Assembly (NCBI RefSeq): GCF_900112405.1
Contig: NZ_FOLI01000002.1
Coordinates: 111,704 to 175,703 of the forward strand
DNA: 64,000 nucleotides
Reading direction: 5' to 3'
DNA from: Fructobacillus durionis
GTDB taxonomy: Bacteria; Bacillota; Bacilli; Lactobacillales; Lactobacillaceae
Below are positions 18,132 through 27,453 of this stretch, one piece after another. The notes beneath the pieces were generated by a model. That model was not told where the DNA came from, did not search any database, and saw only the letters and a program-made list of their open reading frames with translations. A program made the position numbers and the translations under genes. Every line of letters starts with the position of its first letter. Positions within the stretch are counted from its first letter, which is position 1.

Positions 18132-18159
18132 ATGATAGGATAGCAGATTTTCTTGTTAA
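18132..18159 (-). promoter_or_regulatory. Promoter of the YiiX-like gene
   Basis: On the minus strand TTAACA, a spacer of 16, then TATCAT, ending about 18 bases before the start codon. Confidence 0.6.
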
Positions 18160-18280
18160 TTTCGCTTCCTTTTACGTTAGCTTTCCTACCAATTCACGTG
18201 GCGTAGACGTGAGAAAACGAGTACAATGGATAGATGTGAGTAACGTTTGACCACGATTCATTAAAATTGGAGAGTCACAA

Positions 18281-19654
18281 ATGGAAAAGAAGTTAACATG
18301 GCGCCAGAACCTACTAATGGTGTCTTTGATTTTCGGGATGTTCTTTGGTGCGGGTAACCTAATTTTCCCAGTTCACCTTGGACAGTTAGCAGGGGCCGCA
18401 TGGGGACAAGCAACGTTTGGTTTCATCCTATCAGCCGTTTTGCTTCCCTTATTAGCCTTAGTCGCTTTAGGTGTTACACGATCTAGTTCAGTCTTTGATT
18501 TAATTAAGCCATTAGGTCCCCGTGTATCCGTTGTTTTTGTTGTTGTATTGCATTTTTGTCTTGGGCCACTGGTTGTGGCACCCCGTACGGCAACCGTGGC
18601 TTATTCCTTTTCATTTGAGAATTGGCTACCAGCAAACTACCAACAAATTGGACTGTTTGTTTTTGCCCTCGTGTACTTTATTTTGGTTTATTGGTCTTGC
18701 TTGAAGGCTGATGCCATTACCTCTGTGATTGGAAAGTACTTAAATCCGGCCTTCTTAATCTTGTTAGCCATTGTCTTCATTTTGGCACTTGTTTGGCCAA
18801 TGGGAAACTTACACCAACACGTGACATCAAGTTATCAGACAGCACCAATCCTTTCTTCTGCAATTGAAGGATACAATACGGTGGATGCCTTGGCTTCATT
18901 AGTCTTAGGTGTTGCCATAGTGCATGCTATCGAAAACATGGGTTACCATAAGCCTGCCCACGTGGCGAAGATTATTGTTAAGACGGGTACTTGGGCCTTA
19001 ATTGGTTTGTCCCTTGTATACGTTGGTTTGATTATGTTGGGAACGTCTTCTCTTGGTAAAGAAAGCATTTCCTTGAACGGGGCGATTGCTCTAACACAAA
19101 TTATGACCAACTACTTTGGTTCCTTTGGCCAGGTTTTCTTGGCCATTATGGGACCGGTAGCAGTCTTTACAACGGCGATGGGGGAGTCCTCTTCCTTCGC
19201 CCACGACTTTCATAGAGCCTTCCCAAAGATTTCTTATGAAAAGTGGTTGGCTTTAGCCATCTTCATCGCCTTCCTTGTGGCCTTGCTAGGACTAGATAAG
19301 ATTATTGAATGGGCTGTGCCTGTTTTGATGATTATGTATCCAGTGGCTATTATTTTGATTTTCTTGAACCTAATTTCACCATGGATTGGTCGCACAAGTG
19401 CGCTCTTTAAGTGGTCCATCGGGTTAACCTTGATTGGGTCAATTGGTGATGGGTTAACTCAGGTACCATTCGCTAAAATGCTAGGTGGCTTTGTTAGTTA
19501 TACTGAGGCCGGGGTGCAACACATCGGTTGGTATCAGCAACACCTTTTCTTGGCAAACCAGGGCTTTTCATGGGTTATGTTTGCAGCCCTTGGATTAATT
19601 ATTGGTTCTATTGTGCAGCATGTGACCAAGTCACCATCTGTTGATGCTGAATAA
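18281..19654 (+). CDS. brnQ: Branched-chain amino acid transport system II carrier protein
   Basis: A sodium- or proton-coupled importer of Leu, Ile and Val with about 12 membrane helices in 457 residues. The N-terminal signature MFFGAGNLIFPVHLGQLAG is the family hallmark; other conserved stretches are CLGPLVVAPRTATVAYSF and the Gly-rich helix pairs after it. GGAG lies 8 bases before the ATG. No T-box or leucine-type leader was seen in the 160 bases upstream, where only a weak TACAAT (18222-18227) could serve as -10. It is convergent with citI across a perfect bidirectional terminator. Confidence 0.95.
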   Translation: MEKKLTWRQNLLMVSLIFGMFFGAGNLIFPVHLGQLAGAAWGQATFGFILSAVLLPLLALVALGVTRSSSVFDLIKPLGPRVSVVFVVVLHFCLGPLVVAPRTATVAYSFSFENWLPANYQQIGLFVFALVYFILVYWSCLKADAITSVIGKYLNPAFLILLAIVFILALVWPMGNLHQHVTSSYQTAPILSSAIEGYNTVDALASLVLGVAIVHAIENMGYHKPAHVAKIIVKTGTWALIGLSLVYVGLIMLGTSSLGKESISLNGAIALTQIMTNYFGSFGQVFLAIMGPVAVFTTAMGESSSFAHDFHRAFPKISYEKWLALAIFIAFLVALLGLDKIIEWAVPVLMIMYPVAIILIFLNLISPWIGRTSALFKWSIGLTLIGSIGDGLTQVPFAKMLGGFVSYTEAGVQHIGWYQQHLFLANQGFSWVMFAALGLIIGSIVQHVTKSPSVDAE

Positions 19655-19660
19655 GTAAAT

Positions 19661-19697
19661 AAAAAAGCAGCGACTCAATTGAGTCGCTGCTTTTTTG
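19661..19697. terminator. Perfect palindromic bidirectional terminator between brnQ and citI
   Basis: Positions 19661-19678 and 19679-19696 are exact reverse complements, with A and T runs at both ends. It ends both convergent transcripts. Confidence 0.93.
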
Positions 19698-19701
19698 TGT
19701 A

Positions 19702-20652
19702 TTACATGTTTTCTTCTTCGTGAAGAATACGGTAGGCAATTGATTCTGAAATAACAAGATCAGTTAAGAATTTACCGCGAAGTGCACCGATGGTTGCTCG
19801 GGACTTAAACTTGCGACGAACAATACCAACACGCTTATGAACACCTAAGATGGTTGAAAGAGAAAGACCAACCGTCTTATCTGTATCGATGTTCAAGATT
19901 TTACCGTTAATGTCGTATGGACGTCCATAAATCATACCAGCAACTTCGCCAAGACGAACTTCAGGGAAGAGACGGTTGATGTTTTGGTTCCAGATTGGAA
20001 TTGATTCCAAAGAAGTGATGGTTCCCAATCCAGTAACGATGGTATCCATCTCCCTTGATGCATCCAAGGTCTTCTTGATTGAAACGGCATCGTAGAGGCC
20101 GTTTCGAACGTCATCGTTTGCCAAGTAAAGTGGAGCGGGCAAAGTCAAGAATTCACCTGAAACCTTCTTAGCAGCGCGTTCAACGATACGAACTGTACCG
20201 GCAGTAGAGTTGTACTTCAAGTTTTCTCCGATGAACTGAACGAACTTGATTTGATCCAATGGGTTAGTAGTAATGGCATCAATCAATGAATACGTTGTTT
20301 CACCCCATGTCAACCCAACGGTATGAGGACCCTTTTCGAGGTGCTTAACCATGAGGTTGGCAGCGTAGTTTGATAGTAAATCATCTGTCGCTGATGTTGT
20401 GGTGTCATCTTGAATAATGTAGCAAGTAGTGTCAGGATACTTTTCCTTGAATACTTGTTCTAGTTGGGAATTACGTGATGCTGTCGAAGCGATTTCGATT
20501 TTTACGATTCCGCTTTTAACTGCCTCGTTGAGATACTTGTTAATTAAATATCGAGATACTTGATATTTATCAGAAATCTCTCCAAAGGAAAGCTTATTTA
20601 AGTAGTAGTCCTCGGAGATTTGCGCGAGCAAACTCGGATCAGTGGTTGACAT
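19702..20652 (-). CDS. citI: SorC-family transcriptional regulator of citrate utilisation
   Basis: A 316-residue regulator. The N-terminal helix-turn-helix (about residues 21-45, SFGEISDKYQVSRYLINKYL) is followed by a SorC/DeoR-type effector domain resembling sugar isomerases (e.g. TVGLTWGETTYSL and IVTGLGTITSLESI). CitI proteins of Weissella and Leuconostoc bind citrate and activate the divergent cit operon. The gene is divergent from citM across a 290-base AT-rich region with palindromes, as expected for CitI. AAGGGA lies 5 bases before the ATG. Identity as CitI rests on family plus position; binding was not tested. Confidence 0.9.
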   Translation of the reverse strand: MSTTDPSLLAQISEDYYLNKLSFGEISDKYQVSRYLINKYLNEAVKSGIVKIEIASTASRNSQLEQVFKEKYPDTTCYIIQDDTTTSATDDLLSNYAANLMVKHLEKGPHTVGLTWGETTYSLIDAITTNPLDQIKFVQFIGENLKYNSTAGTVRIVERAAKKVSGEFLTLPAPLYLANDDVRNGLYDAVSIKKTLDASREMDTIVTGLGTITSLESIPIWNQNINRLFPEVRLGEVAGMIYGRPYDINGKILNIDTDKTVGLSLSTILGVHKRVGIVRRKFKSRATIGALRGKFLTDLVISESIAYRILHEEENM

Positions 20653-20735
20653 AGAAATCCCTTCATTCTGTTCTTTTATTTTCCTTATTCAAAAAGTAAA
20701 GTCTTTTTTTCAAAGAAACGATTATCATTATTCTA

Positions 20736-20755
20736 CACTATTTTTCACTATTTTT
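20736..20755. repeat. Tandem 10-base repeat in the citI-citM intergenic region
   Basis: CACTATTTTT occurs twice in direct tandem. It lies between citI and the first palindrome, in a strongly AT-rich tract of the kind CitI binds. Confidence 0.6.
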
Positions 20756-20758
20756 GCA

Positions 20759-20783
20759 ATTTATCTAAATTTTTTTGATAAAT
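20759..20783. promoter_or_regulatory. Candidate CitI operator 1
   Basis: ATTTATC, 11 bases, GATAAAT: a perfect 7-bp inverted repeat about 100 bases upstream of the cit promoter. Assignment to CitI is inferred from position. Confidence 0.5.
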
Positions 20784-20865
20784 AGGACGACTTAAAAAAA
20801 TTATATTACTTTAAAAAATTGAAAATCGAGTAAAAAATAGCTGATTTTATGAAAATATCAAGATT

Positions 20866-20892
20866 AACTCTTTACTTCACAAACAAAGAGTT
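20866..20892. promoter_or_regulatory. Candidate CitI operator 2, overlapping the cit -35 region
   Basis: AACTCTTT, 11 bases, AAAGAGTT: a perfect 8-bp inverted repeat with the same 11-base spacer as operator 1. It overlaps the putative -35 hexamer of the cit operon. Confidence 0.5.
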
Positions 20893-20899
20893 TTAGAAT
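20871..20899 (+). promoter_or_regulatory. Promoter of the citMCDEF operon
   Basis: TTTACT (20871-20876), a spacer of 17, then TAGAAT (20894-20899), 43 bases upstream of the citM start. The imperfect -35 fits an activator-dependent promoter. Confidence 0.6.
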
Positions 20900-20942
20900 G
20901 AGAATAACATCACTGATATGTTGGTGAATCCAAGGAGGTCAT

Positions 20943-22091
20943 ATGGTTGATATGAACGAAGTGCAACAAATGCACGAGAAACACACAGGCGTCTTGGAAG
21001 TTCAAGGAACTTTCGATATTAAGACACCTTCTGACTTGGGAAAGGCTTACACGCCAGGTGTTGCTGGTTTGGCAAAGGATATCGAAGCACATCCTGAAGA
21101 CCAAGCAAAGTACACAATGTCAGGTAAGTTGATTCCTGTTATTACAGATGGTACAGCTGTTTTGGGACTTGGAAACGTTGGTCCTGGTGCTGGATTGCCA
21201 ATTGTTGAAGGGAAGGCTTTGATTTACAAGTCATTTGCCGGTGTTGATGCCATTCCAATGGCATTGAAGCAAGTTTCTGTTGACGACATCGTCAAGACTA
21301 TCGAAACAATGGCACCTTCATTTGCTGGTATTCACTTGGAAGATATCGCTGCTCCTCAATGTTTTGAAATTGAGCGCCGCTTGTCTGAAGATCTTGATTT
21401 GCCAGTTTACCACGATGATCAAACTGGAACTGCCATCGTTGTTTTGGCTGGTTTGATTAACGCCGCTAAGGTTGTTGGTAAGAAGTTGGAAGACTTAAAG
21501 GTTGTTATGAACGGTGTTGGTGCTGGTGGTGTTGCCACAGCCAACTTGTTGATTGCTGCTGGTATCAAGCACATTACATTGGTTGATATCCACGGTGTTG
21601 TTCGTTCAAACGACGAATCATACAACCACTTCCAACGTGAATTGGCTGACCAAGTGGAACAAGCAGATGGTAAGACTTTGGATGACATCATCGATGGACA
21701 AGATGCCTTTATCGGTTTGTCAGATGCCAACGTTTTGTCAAAGGACCAAGTAAAGCGTATGGCTGATTCACCAATTGTCTTTGCCTTGGCAAACCCAGTT
21801 CCTGAAATTTCACCAGATGACGCCCATGAAGCAGGTGCTGTTGTAACTGCTACTGGTTCATCACAATGGCCTAACCAAGTTAACAACATCTTGGCATTCC
21901 CTGGTTTGTTCCGTGGATTGCTTCAATCAGGTTTGAAGCACGTTGACATGCAATTGCAAGTTAACGTTGCCCAAGGCTTGGCTGGATTGGTTGACAATGT
22001 TGCCGCTGACAAGATTGTTCCTTCAGTATTTGATGACGGTGTTGTTGATGCCGTTACAAACGCCGTATTGGATTACGCAAAGAAGGCCTAA
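20943..22091 (+). CDS. citM: Soluble oxaloacetate decarboxylase (malic-enzyme family)
   Basis: Decarboxylates the oxaloacetate released by citrate lyase to pyruvate in the cytoplasm. The 382 residues form a short bacterial malic enzyme: KAYTPGVAGLAK, AVLGLGNVGPGAGLPIVEGKA, the metal-binding IHLEDIAAPQCFEIE, HDDQTGTAIV, and an NAD-binding GVGAGGVA. In citrate clusters of lactic acid bacteria this family member acts as oxaloacetate decarboxylase (CitM); a malic enzyme (Mae) activity cannot be excluded from sequence. AAGGAGG lies 4 bases before the ATG; a second ATG three codons in is possible. It is first in the operon and citC begins 2 bases after its stop. Confidence 0.92.
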   Translation: MVDMNEVQQMHEKHTGVLEVQGTFDIKTPSDLGKAYTPGVAGLAKDIEAHPEDQAKYTMSGKLIPVITDGTAVLGLGNVGPGAGLPIVEGKALIYKSFAGVDAIPMALKQVSVDDIVKTIETMAPSFAGIHLEDIAAPQCFEIERRLSEDLDLPVYHDDQTGTAIVVLAGLINAAKVVGKKLEDLKVVMNGVGAGGVATANLLIAAGIKHITLVDIHGVVRSNDESYNHFQRELADQVEQADGKTLDDIIDGQDAFIGLSDANVLSKDQVKRMADSPIVFALANPVPEISPDDAHEAGAVVTATGSSQWPNQVNNILAFPGLFRGLLQSGLKHVDMQLQVNVAQGLAGLVDNVAADKIVPSVFDDGVVDAVTNAVLDYAKKA

Positions 22092-22093
22092 CC

Positions 22094-23158
22094 ATGGCTG
22101 ATCAGATTAAAGACCTTTATTTGTTCAATCCCAATGTGAAAAAGCAATGGGAAAACTTCTTACAGGAGAAAGGCATTTCTGTCTTTTCAGACCAAGAGGT
22201 AAACGCAATTGACCAAACGATTGGTCTCTATGATGATCAGGGTCAATTGGTTGGAACCGGGTCAATTGCTGGTAAGACGATTAAGTATATCGCCGTTGAA
22301 GATGATGGCTCCGGTGCTTCCGGTGCCCGCTTCAACCAAGTGGTATCCGCCCTTGAAATGAACTTGGCGCAAGCCGGTCACTTTCAAATTTTCGTCTTTA
22401 CAAAGCCACAGTATCAAACTTCTTTTGAACACGTTGGCTTTCATACACTGGCGAAAACCGATTACGGTTTGATTCTTGAAAAGGGAACGCCAAACATTGA
22501 AACTTACCGCGCCGGATTAACAAAGAAGCCTGCGGATGCTAAAACAGTCGCTGCTATTGTTATGAACGCCAATCCCTTTACTAAGGGGCACCGTTACTTA
22601 GTCGAACAAGCGGCTAAGAACAACGACTTTGTTTACGTCTTTGTTGTTAATCAAGACGTTTCACTCTTCACTACTGAAGAGCGAACAATGTTAGTTAAGG
22701 AAGGAACGAAGGATTTGCCAAACGTTGCCGTTGAAAACGGTGGTGACTACATGGTTTCTTATCTTTCATTCCCTGCCTACTTTATTAAGAACCAAGATAC
22801 AGCAATTAAATTCCAAACGGCTTTGGATGCAACGCTCTTCAAGGAGCAGTTGGCTAAGCCACTTGGTATTCAGAAACGTTATTTGGGAACAGAACCAACT
22901 TCCCACACTACCGCACTTTATAACGAGACCTTGCAAACCATCCTGCCACCAGAAGTGGAAGTGGTCATTGTGCCACGGCTGACTCAGAGTAGCGGGCAAG
23001 ACGTGGTTTCGGCGACAGAAGTTCGGGCTATGATTAAGTCAGACCAGATTGATCAATTGAACAACCTGGTTCCTGATACGACCTTGGCCTTTATTAAGAA
23101 CCATCGAACCGATTTACAGGATCGTATTTCGAAAGGACAGAAAATCAATGGAAATTAA
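22094..23158 (+). CDS. citC: [Citrate (pro-3S)-lyase] ligase
   Basis: Acetylates the thiol of the prosthetic group on CitD with acetate and ATP, switching on citrate lyase. The 354 residues have an N-terminal GNAT-like domain (TGSIAGKTIKYIAVEDDGSG) and a C-terminal nucleotidyltransferase domain with the motif NPFTKGHRYLVEQAA and, later, SATEVRAMI, which resembles the ISS-like motif of the family. The start lies 2 bases after the citM stop, with AAGG inside the end of citM, so translation is probably coupled. Its end overlaps citD by 11 bases. Confidence 0.95.
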   Translation: MADQIKDLYLFNPNVKKQWENFLQEKGISVFSDQEVNAIDQTIGLYDDQGQLVGTGSIAGKTIKYIAVEDDGSGASGARFNQVVSALEMNLAQAGHFQIFVFTKPQYQTSFEHVGFHTLAKTDYGLILEKGTPNIETYRAGLTKKPADAKTVAAIVMNANPFTKGHRYLVEQAAKNNDFVYVFVVNQDVSLFTTEERTMLVKEGTKDLPNVAVENGGDYMVSYLSFPAYFIKNQDTAIKFQTALDATLFKEQLAKPLGIQKRYLGTEPTSHTTALYNETLQTILPPEVEVVIVPRLTQSSGQDVVSATEVRAMIKSDQIDQLNNLVPDTTLAFIKNHRTDLQDRISKGQKINGN

Positions 23159-23438
23159 GCAAACAGCCATGGCTGGTACGCTGGAATCTTCTGATATCCA
23201 GATCGTACTTAGCCAAGGCAAGGGAGTCGAATTTGACTTGACTTCAGACGTCGAAAAGCAATTCGGCGATGCCATCAAGGCAACAATCAAGTCAGTGTTG
23301 GACGCATACCAAATCGACAACGTACTCGTTAAGGTTGTTGATAAGGGTGCTTTGACACCAGTTATCAAGGCACGTGCAATCACTGCTGTACAACGTGCCT
23401 TGGACTTGAAAGATCAACCAAACTGGGAGGTGCTCTAA
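23148..23438 (+). CDS. citD: Citrate lyase acyl carrier protein (gamma subunit)
   Basis: The 96-residue carrier subunit that holds the 2'-(5''-phosphoribosyl)-3'-dephospho-CoA group. The attachment serine is in TLESSDIQIVL, near residue 14-15, as in other CitD proteins. AAAGGAC precedes the ATG inside the end of citC. The stop overlaps the citE start in the sequence TAATG, so all three lyase subunits are likely to be made in balance. Confidence 0.95.
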   Translation: MEIKQTAMAGTLESSDIQIVLSQGKGVEFDLTSDVEKQFGDAIKATIKSVLDAYQIDNVLVKVVDKGALTPVIKARAITAVQRALDLKDQPNWEVL

Positions 23439-24349
23439 TGGCTGCAGATGAACGACTACGTCGAACAATGATGTTCGTTCCTGGTAACAACCCAGGTTTG
23501 ATTAAGGATGCAGGTATTTTCGGTGTTGATTCAATCATGTTTGATTTGGAAGATGCCGTTAACATGAACGAAAAGGACTCAGCTCGTTACCTTGTATACG
23601 AAGCTTTGCAAACATTTGATTACGGAAACGCTGAATTGGTTGTTCGTATCAACGGTTTGGACACTCCTTTCTACGAAAACGATATCAAGGCTATGGTTAA
23701 GGCCGGTATCGATGTTATCCGTTTGCCAAAGACTGAAAGCGCCGACATGGTTCACGAACTTGAGAACCTTGTTGAAGCAGCCGAAAAGGAATTCGGTCGC
23801 GAAGTTGGTTCAACTCACTTGATGGCTGCCATCGAATCAGCCATGGGTGTTGTCAACGCCTACGAAATCGCTTCAGCTTCTGATCGTATGATCGGAATCG
23901 CTTTGTCAGCCGAAGATTACACGACTGACATGAAGACTCACCGTTACCCAGACGGTCGTGAATTGTCATATGCACGTAACGCTATCTTGCACGCTGCCCG
24001 TGCTGCTAAGATTGCTGCCTTCGATACTGTCTTCACTAACTTGGACGATGAAGAAGGATTTATCCGCGAAACTGAATACATTCACCAACTTGGATTTGAC
24101 GGAAAGTCATTGATCAACCCACGTCAAATTGCCCCAGTTAACAAGGTTTACCAACCTACTCAAAAGGAAATCATTAACGCTCAAAACGTTATGGCTGCTA
24201 TTGAAGAAGCAAAGCGCAAGGGTTCAGGTGTTATTGCCATGAACGGTCAAATGGTTGACCGCCCAGTTGTTTTGCGTGCCGAACGTGTGATGATGCTTGC
24301 TAAGGCTAACAACCTTATTGATGCGGAGGGAAATTACATTGAAGAATAA
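23438..24349 (+). CDS. citE: Citrate lyase beta subunit (citryl-ACP lyase)
   Basis: Cleaves citryl-ACP to oxaloacetate and acetyl-ACP. The 303-residue TIM-barrel of the HpcH/HpaI-CitE family shows [73 protein letters not shown] and [14 protein letters not shown], which together give the substrate and Mg2+ sites. GGAGG lies upstream in citD. The last codons overlap the start of citF. Confidence 0.97.
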   Translation: MAADERLRRTMMFVPGNNPGLIKDAGIFGVDSIMFDLEDAVNMNEKDSARYLVYEALQTFDYGNAELVVRINGLDTPFYENDIKAMVKAGIDVIRLPKTESADMVHELENLVEAAEKEFGREVGSTHLMAAIESAMGVVNAYEIASASDRMIGIALSAEDYTTDMKTHRYPDGRELSYARNAILHAARAAKIAAFDTVFTNLDDEEGFIRETEYIHQLGFDGKSLINPRQIAPVNKVYQPTQKEIINAQNVMAAIEEAKRKGSGVIAMNGQMVDRPVVLRAERVMMLAKANNLIDAEGNYIEE

Positions 24350-25877
24350 TGTCAACCGGGAAATTCCGGACTCAATTTTGAAAGATTATAACTACGAAGG
24401 TTTCAAGACAACCGAATTTGGTAACAAGGAAATCCAACGTGTAGCACCTAAGGTTACTGCACAAGTGGGTCCTTCAAAGGTTGTTGAATCAATCAAGAAG
24501 GTTGTTTCAGAAACTGTTAAAGATGGTATGACAATTTCATTCCACCACCACTTCCGTGAAGGTGATTTCGTCTTCAACATGGTGATGCGTGAAATTATCG
24601 ATGCAGGTTACAAGGACTTGACTTTGGCACCTTCATCATTGACAAACGTTATGAACGATATCGTTGTTGAAGCCATCGAAAAGGGAACTGTTACGAACAT
24701 CACGTCATCAGGTATGCGTGGATCATTGGGTGACGCCGTTTCTCACGGTGCCTTGAAGAATCCAGTTATCTTCCGTTCACACGGTGGCCGTGCTCGTGCC
24801 ATCGAAGAAGGTAAGGTTAAGATTGATGTTGCCTTCTTGGGTGTACCAAACGCCGATGAAATGGGTAACGCTAACGGTATGTACGGTGAAACTGCTTTCG
24901 GTTCACTTGGTTATGCCTTGATCGATGCTCAATACGCTGACAAGGTTGTTTTGGTAACTGATAACTTGATGCCATACCCTAACACACCTGCTTCAATCAA
25001 GCAGACGCAAGTTGACTACGTTGTTAAGGTTGACAAGGTTGGTAACCCTGACAAGATTGGTTCTGGTGCAACTCGTTTCACTAAGGACCCTAAGGAATTG
25101 AAGATTGCCAAGATGGTTAACGATGTTATCGTTCACAGCCCATACTTCAAGCAAGACTTCTCATTCCAGACTGGTTCTGGTGGTGCTGCCTTGGCCGTCA
25201 CTCGTTTCTTGCGTCAATCAATGCTTGACCATGGAATCACTGCTTCATTCGCTCTTGGTGGAATTACAAAGCCAACTGTTGACTTGTTGAACGAAGGTCT
25301 TGTAAAGCGCATCATGGATGTTCAAGACTTTGATAAGGGTGCCGCTTCTTCAATGAAGGATGACGCTAACCAACAAGAAATCGACGCTTCTTGGTATGCT
25401 GACGCAGCTAACAAGGGTGCCATGGTTGACAAGTTGGACGTTTCAATCCTTTCTGCTTTGGAAATGGATACGAAGTTTAACGTTAACGTTATGTCAGGTT
25501 CTGACGGTGTTATCCGTGGAGCCATCGGTGGTCACCAAGATGCCGCAACTTCAAAGTTGACAATTATCTCAGCTCCATTGGTACGTGGACGTATTGCTAC
25601 TATCGTACCTGACGTTACAACTGTTATCACTCCTGGTGATTCAATTGACGTTGTTGTTACGGAAGCTGGAATTGCCATTAACCCTAAGCGCAAGGATCTT
25701 ATCGATGCCTTGTCTAAGGTTCCTGGTTTGCCAATCTTCACTATCGAAGAACTCCAAAAGAAGGCCGAAGCCCTTGTTGGCGAAGCAAAGCCTTTGGAAT
25801 TCACAGACCGTGTTGTTGCCTTGGCTGAATACCGTGATGGTTCATTGATCGATGTCATCAAGGAAGTTAAGGACTAA
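24339..25877 (+). CDS. citF: Citrate lyase alpha subunit (citrate:acetyl-ACP transferase)
   Basis: Swaps the acetyl group on the carrier for citrate. The 512-residue length matches known CitF. Visible segments are [57 protein letters not shown] and [20 protein letters not shown], as in CoA-transferase-like CitF. TTG 24339 is chosen: GGAGGG sits 8 bases before it, whereas two ATG-like starts at 24297 and 24321 lie upstream of that site. It overlaps citE by 11 bases and ends at a terminator, so it closes the first transcript. Confidence 0.95.
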   Translation: MKNNVNREIPDSILKDYNYEGFKTTEFGNKEIQRVAPKVTAQVGPSKVVESIKKVVSETVKDGMTISFHHHFREGDFVFNMVMREIIDAGYKDLTLAPSSLTNVMNDIVVEAIEKGTVTNITSSGMRGSLGDAVSHGALKNPVIFRSHGGRARAIEEGKVKIDVAFLGVPNADEMGNANGMYGETAFGSLGYALIDAQYADKVVLVTDNLMPYPNTPASIKQTQVDYVVKVDKVGNPDKIGSGATRFTKDPKELKIAKMVNDVIVHSPYFKQDFSFQTGSGGAALAVTRFLRQSMLDHGITASFALGGITKPTVDLLNEGLVKRIMDVQDFDKGAASSMKDDANQQEIDASWYADAANKGAMVDKLDVSILSALEMDTKFNVNVMSGSDGVIRGAIGGHQDAATSKLTIISAPLVRGRIATIVPDVTTVITPGDSIDVVVTEAGIAINPKRKDLIDALSKVPGLPIFTIEELQKKAEALVGEAKPLEFTDRVVALAEYRDGSLIDVIKEVKD

Positions 25878-25887
25878 TTTTCCATTT

Positions 25888-25918
25888 AAAGGGCCAGTGT
25901 TCACTGGTCCTTTTTATG
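25888..25918 (+). terminator. Terminator after citF
   Basis: AAAGG-CCAGT-GTTC-ACTGG-CCTTT (one G-T pair) with five T. It separates citF from citXG. Confidence 0.85.
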
Positions 25919-25930
25919 TTAATGCGTCAA

Positions 25931-25977
25931 AACGAGAAGAAATTCTCGTTGTACATATTAATTAAAGCTAAAATAAT
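25931..25977 (+). promoter_or_regulatory. citXG promoter with overlapping inverted repeat
   Basis: TTGTAC (25949-25954), spacer 17, AATAAT (25972-25977). An exact 8-bp inverted repeat AACGAGAA-GAAA-TTCTCGTT (25931-25950) overlaps the -35, so it is a candidate operator, or a hairpin at the end of read-through RNA. Confidence 0.5.
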
Positions 25978-26022
25978 AAGAACGAAATGAAAACCGAAAT
26001 TGAAAGGCGATGGAAGTTTCCA

Positions 26023-27441
26023 ATGAATGAAAAAGTAGACGTATTTAAACAAGGTCAGTCGGTCACGCTAGAAGAAGTCTTAGAAAACCGTGAGTGGCGT
26101 TCTTATAAACAATCTCAGCTTGAAAAAGTCTATCCTGACGACACGGTCGTTGCGGTTAAGCTCAACATGCCTGGTGCGGTTAAAAACTCTCCTCAGATTG
26201 AACAGCTCTTTCAGGCTGGTTGGCGTGTTTTGCTATCTGATTTTGAGGACCTGCCGATTAAGAAGATTGTTCTCGATTTAAAACGCAAGACAGGTCCTGA
26301 GGGATTTATCGTATTACAGGCTGCCTTAGTGGACGTTAAGAAGGTTTCAATCACTTTTGAAGAAAGCTTCTTTTTAGGGCGACTCTTCGATTCCGATGTG
26401 ATGTCGAATCAGGATTCTGCCTATCAATTGTCACGAACTGCTCTGGGATTTAACCCACGTACTTGCTTGGTTTGCGGAGATAATGCGAAAGCCTGTGCAA
26501 GGGATCAGCGCCACGATTTGAATGACTTGCATGAAGTGATTAACTCGCTTTATAACGAGTATTTCGTTGACGATGTTTTGCTTCCTGTCTTTTCAACAAA
26601 AGCCGTTGTGAAAGCAGCCTCCTTTGGCTTTTTGGCTGAAGCGGTAACCAACCCGAAGCCAGGTTTGGTTGACCCCGTTTCCGTTGGCGCTCACAATGAT
26701 ATGAACATCTATACTTTTGTGGATTCGACGCTGGCCTTACAAGACTACTTCAAACAGACATTTGAAGCTGGACAAACCTTTTCAGATTGCGATCTGAAAA
26801 AGCTCCTAGCTAAGATTCGTCCTTTTGGTATTGCAGCAGAAGAGTCGATGATTTTGGCTACAAATGGGATTAATACCCATAAGGGCGCTATTTTTACAGC
26901 CGGAATTCTCTTAGCCGCTTACGGTTATGCTAGTCGTGGAAAAGACTTAGTGGCACTATCTGACGTACAAGAAATTGTTTCTCAGATGGGCGCCGATTTG
27001 GTTGAAAAAGAATTGGATTCGCAGCCTGCAAAGGATACGACGACTTTAACGGCCGGTCAAAGTCAGTTCCACCAGTACAAATTGACGGGGGTTCGTGGCG
27101 AAGTGCAGAAGGGCTTACAGCCTTTGCGTCAGTTTGGATTGAAGGCTCTGCGTGAGAGTACAGGTCATGAGAATGACCGTCTGCTAGATAGCCTGATGGC
27201 ATTAGCCGGTGGAATTGAGGATTCGACCCTTATTAAACGGGCTAAGACGCCTGAAATCACGAAAGAAATGGTGGAATACGTTGAAACCTTCCAAAAGATG
27301 GGGGGCGCTTCAACTGTAGCAGGAAAAGCCTTTCTTTCAGAACTAGATGACATCTTTATTGCTCGCCATCTTTCAATTGGCGGTGCTGCAGATTACTTGA
27401 TTTTAACGGCACTTGTTGGTCGTCTAAACGGTTTGATTTAA
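26023..27441 (+). CDS. citXG: Fused CitX-CitG: holo-citrate lyase synthase and triphosphoribosyl-dephospho-CoA synthase
   Basis: Makes and attaches the prosthetic group of CitD. The first part (to about residue 170) is CitX, the phosphoribosyl-dephospho-CoA transferase, with NPRTCLVCGDNAKACARDQRH. The second part is CitG, which builds 2'-(5''-triphosphoribosyl)-3'-dephospho-CoA, with TNPKPGLVDPVSVGAHNDM and ATNGINTHKGAIFT. The fused form is known from Leuconostoc. The ATG at 26023 gives 472 residues and has GGAAG 6 bases upstream. An in-frame ATG at 25987 would add 12 residues but lacks a ribosome binding site and would lie almost at the predicted transcription start. It is split from citF by a terminator, which is unusual for a cluster whose product is needed only with citD. 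Confidence 0.9.
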   Translation: MNEKVDVFKQGQSVTLEEVLENREWRSYKQSQLEKVYPDDTVVAVKLNMPGAVKNSPQIEQLFQAGWRVLLSDFEDLPIKKIVLDLKRKTGPEGFIVLQAALVDVKKVSITFEESFFLGRLFDSDVMSNQDSAYQLSRTALGFNPRTCLVCGDNAKACARDQRHDLNDLHEVINSLYNEYFVDDVLLPVFSTKAVVKAASFGFLAEAVTNPKPGLVDPVSVGAHNDMNIYTFVDSTLALQDYFKQTFEAGQTFSDCDLKKLLAKIRPFGIAAEESMILATNGINTHKGAIFTAGILLAAYGYASRGKDLVALSDVQEIVSQMGADLVEKELDSQPAKDTTTLTAGQSQFHQYKLTGVRGEVQKGLQPLRQFGLKALRESTGHENDRLLDSLMALAGGIEDSTLIKRAKTPEITKEMVEYVETFQKMGGASTVAGKAFLSELDDIFIARHLSIGGAADYLILTALVGRLNGLI

Positions 27442-27453
27442 AGGGGAGTAAAA

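Noticed and set aside
20653..20942. Catabolite (cre) site in the citI-citM region
   Set aside because: ATGAAAATATCA is the nearest match and lacks the central CG of the consensus.
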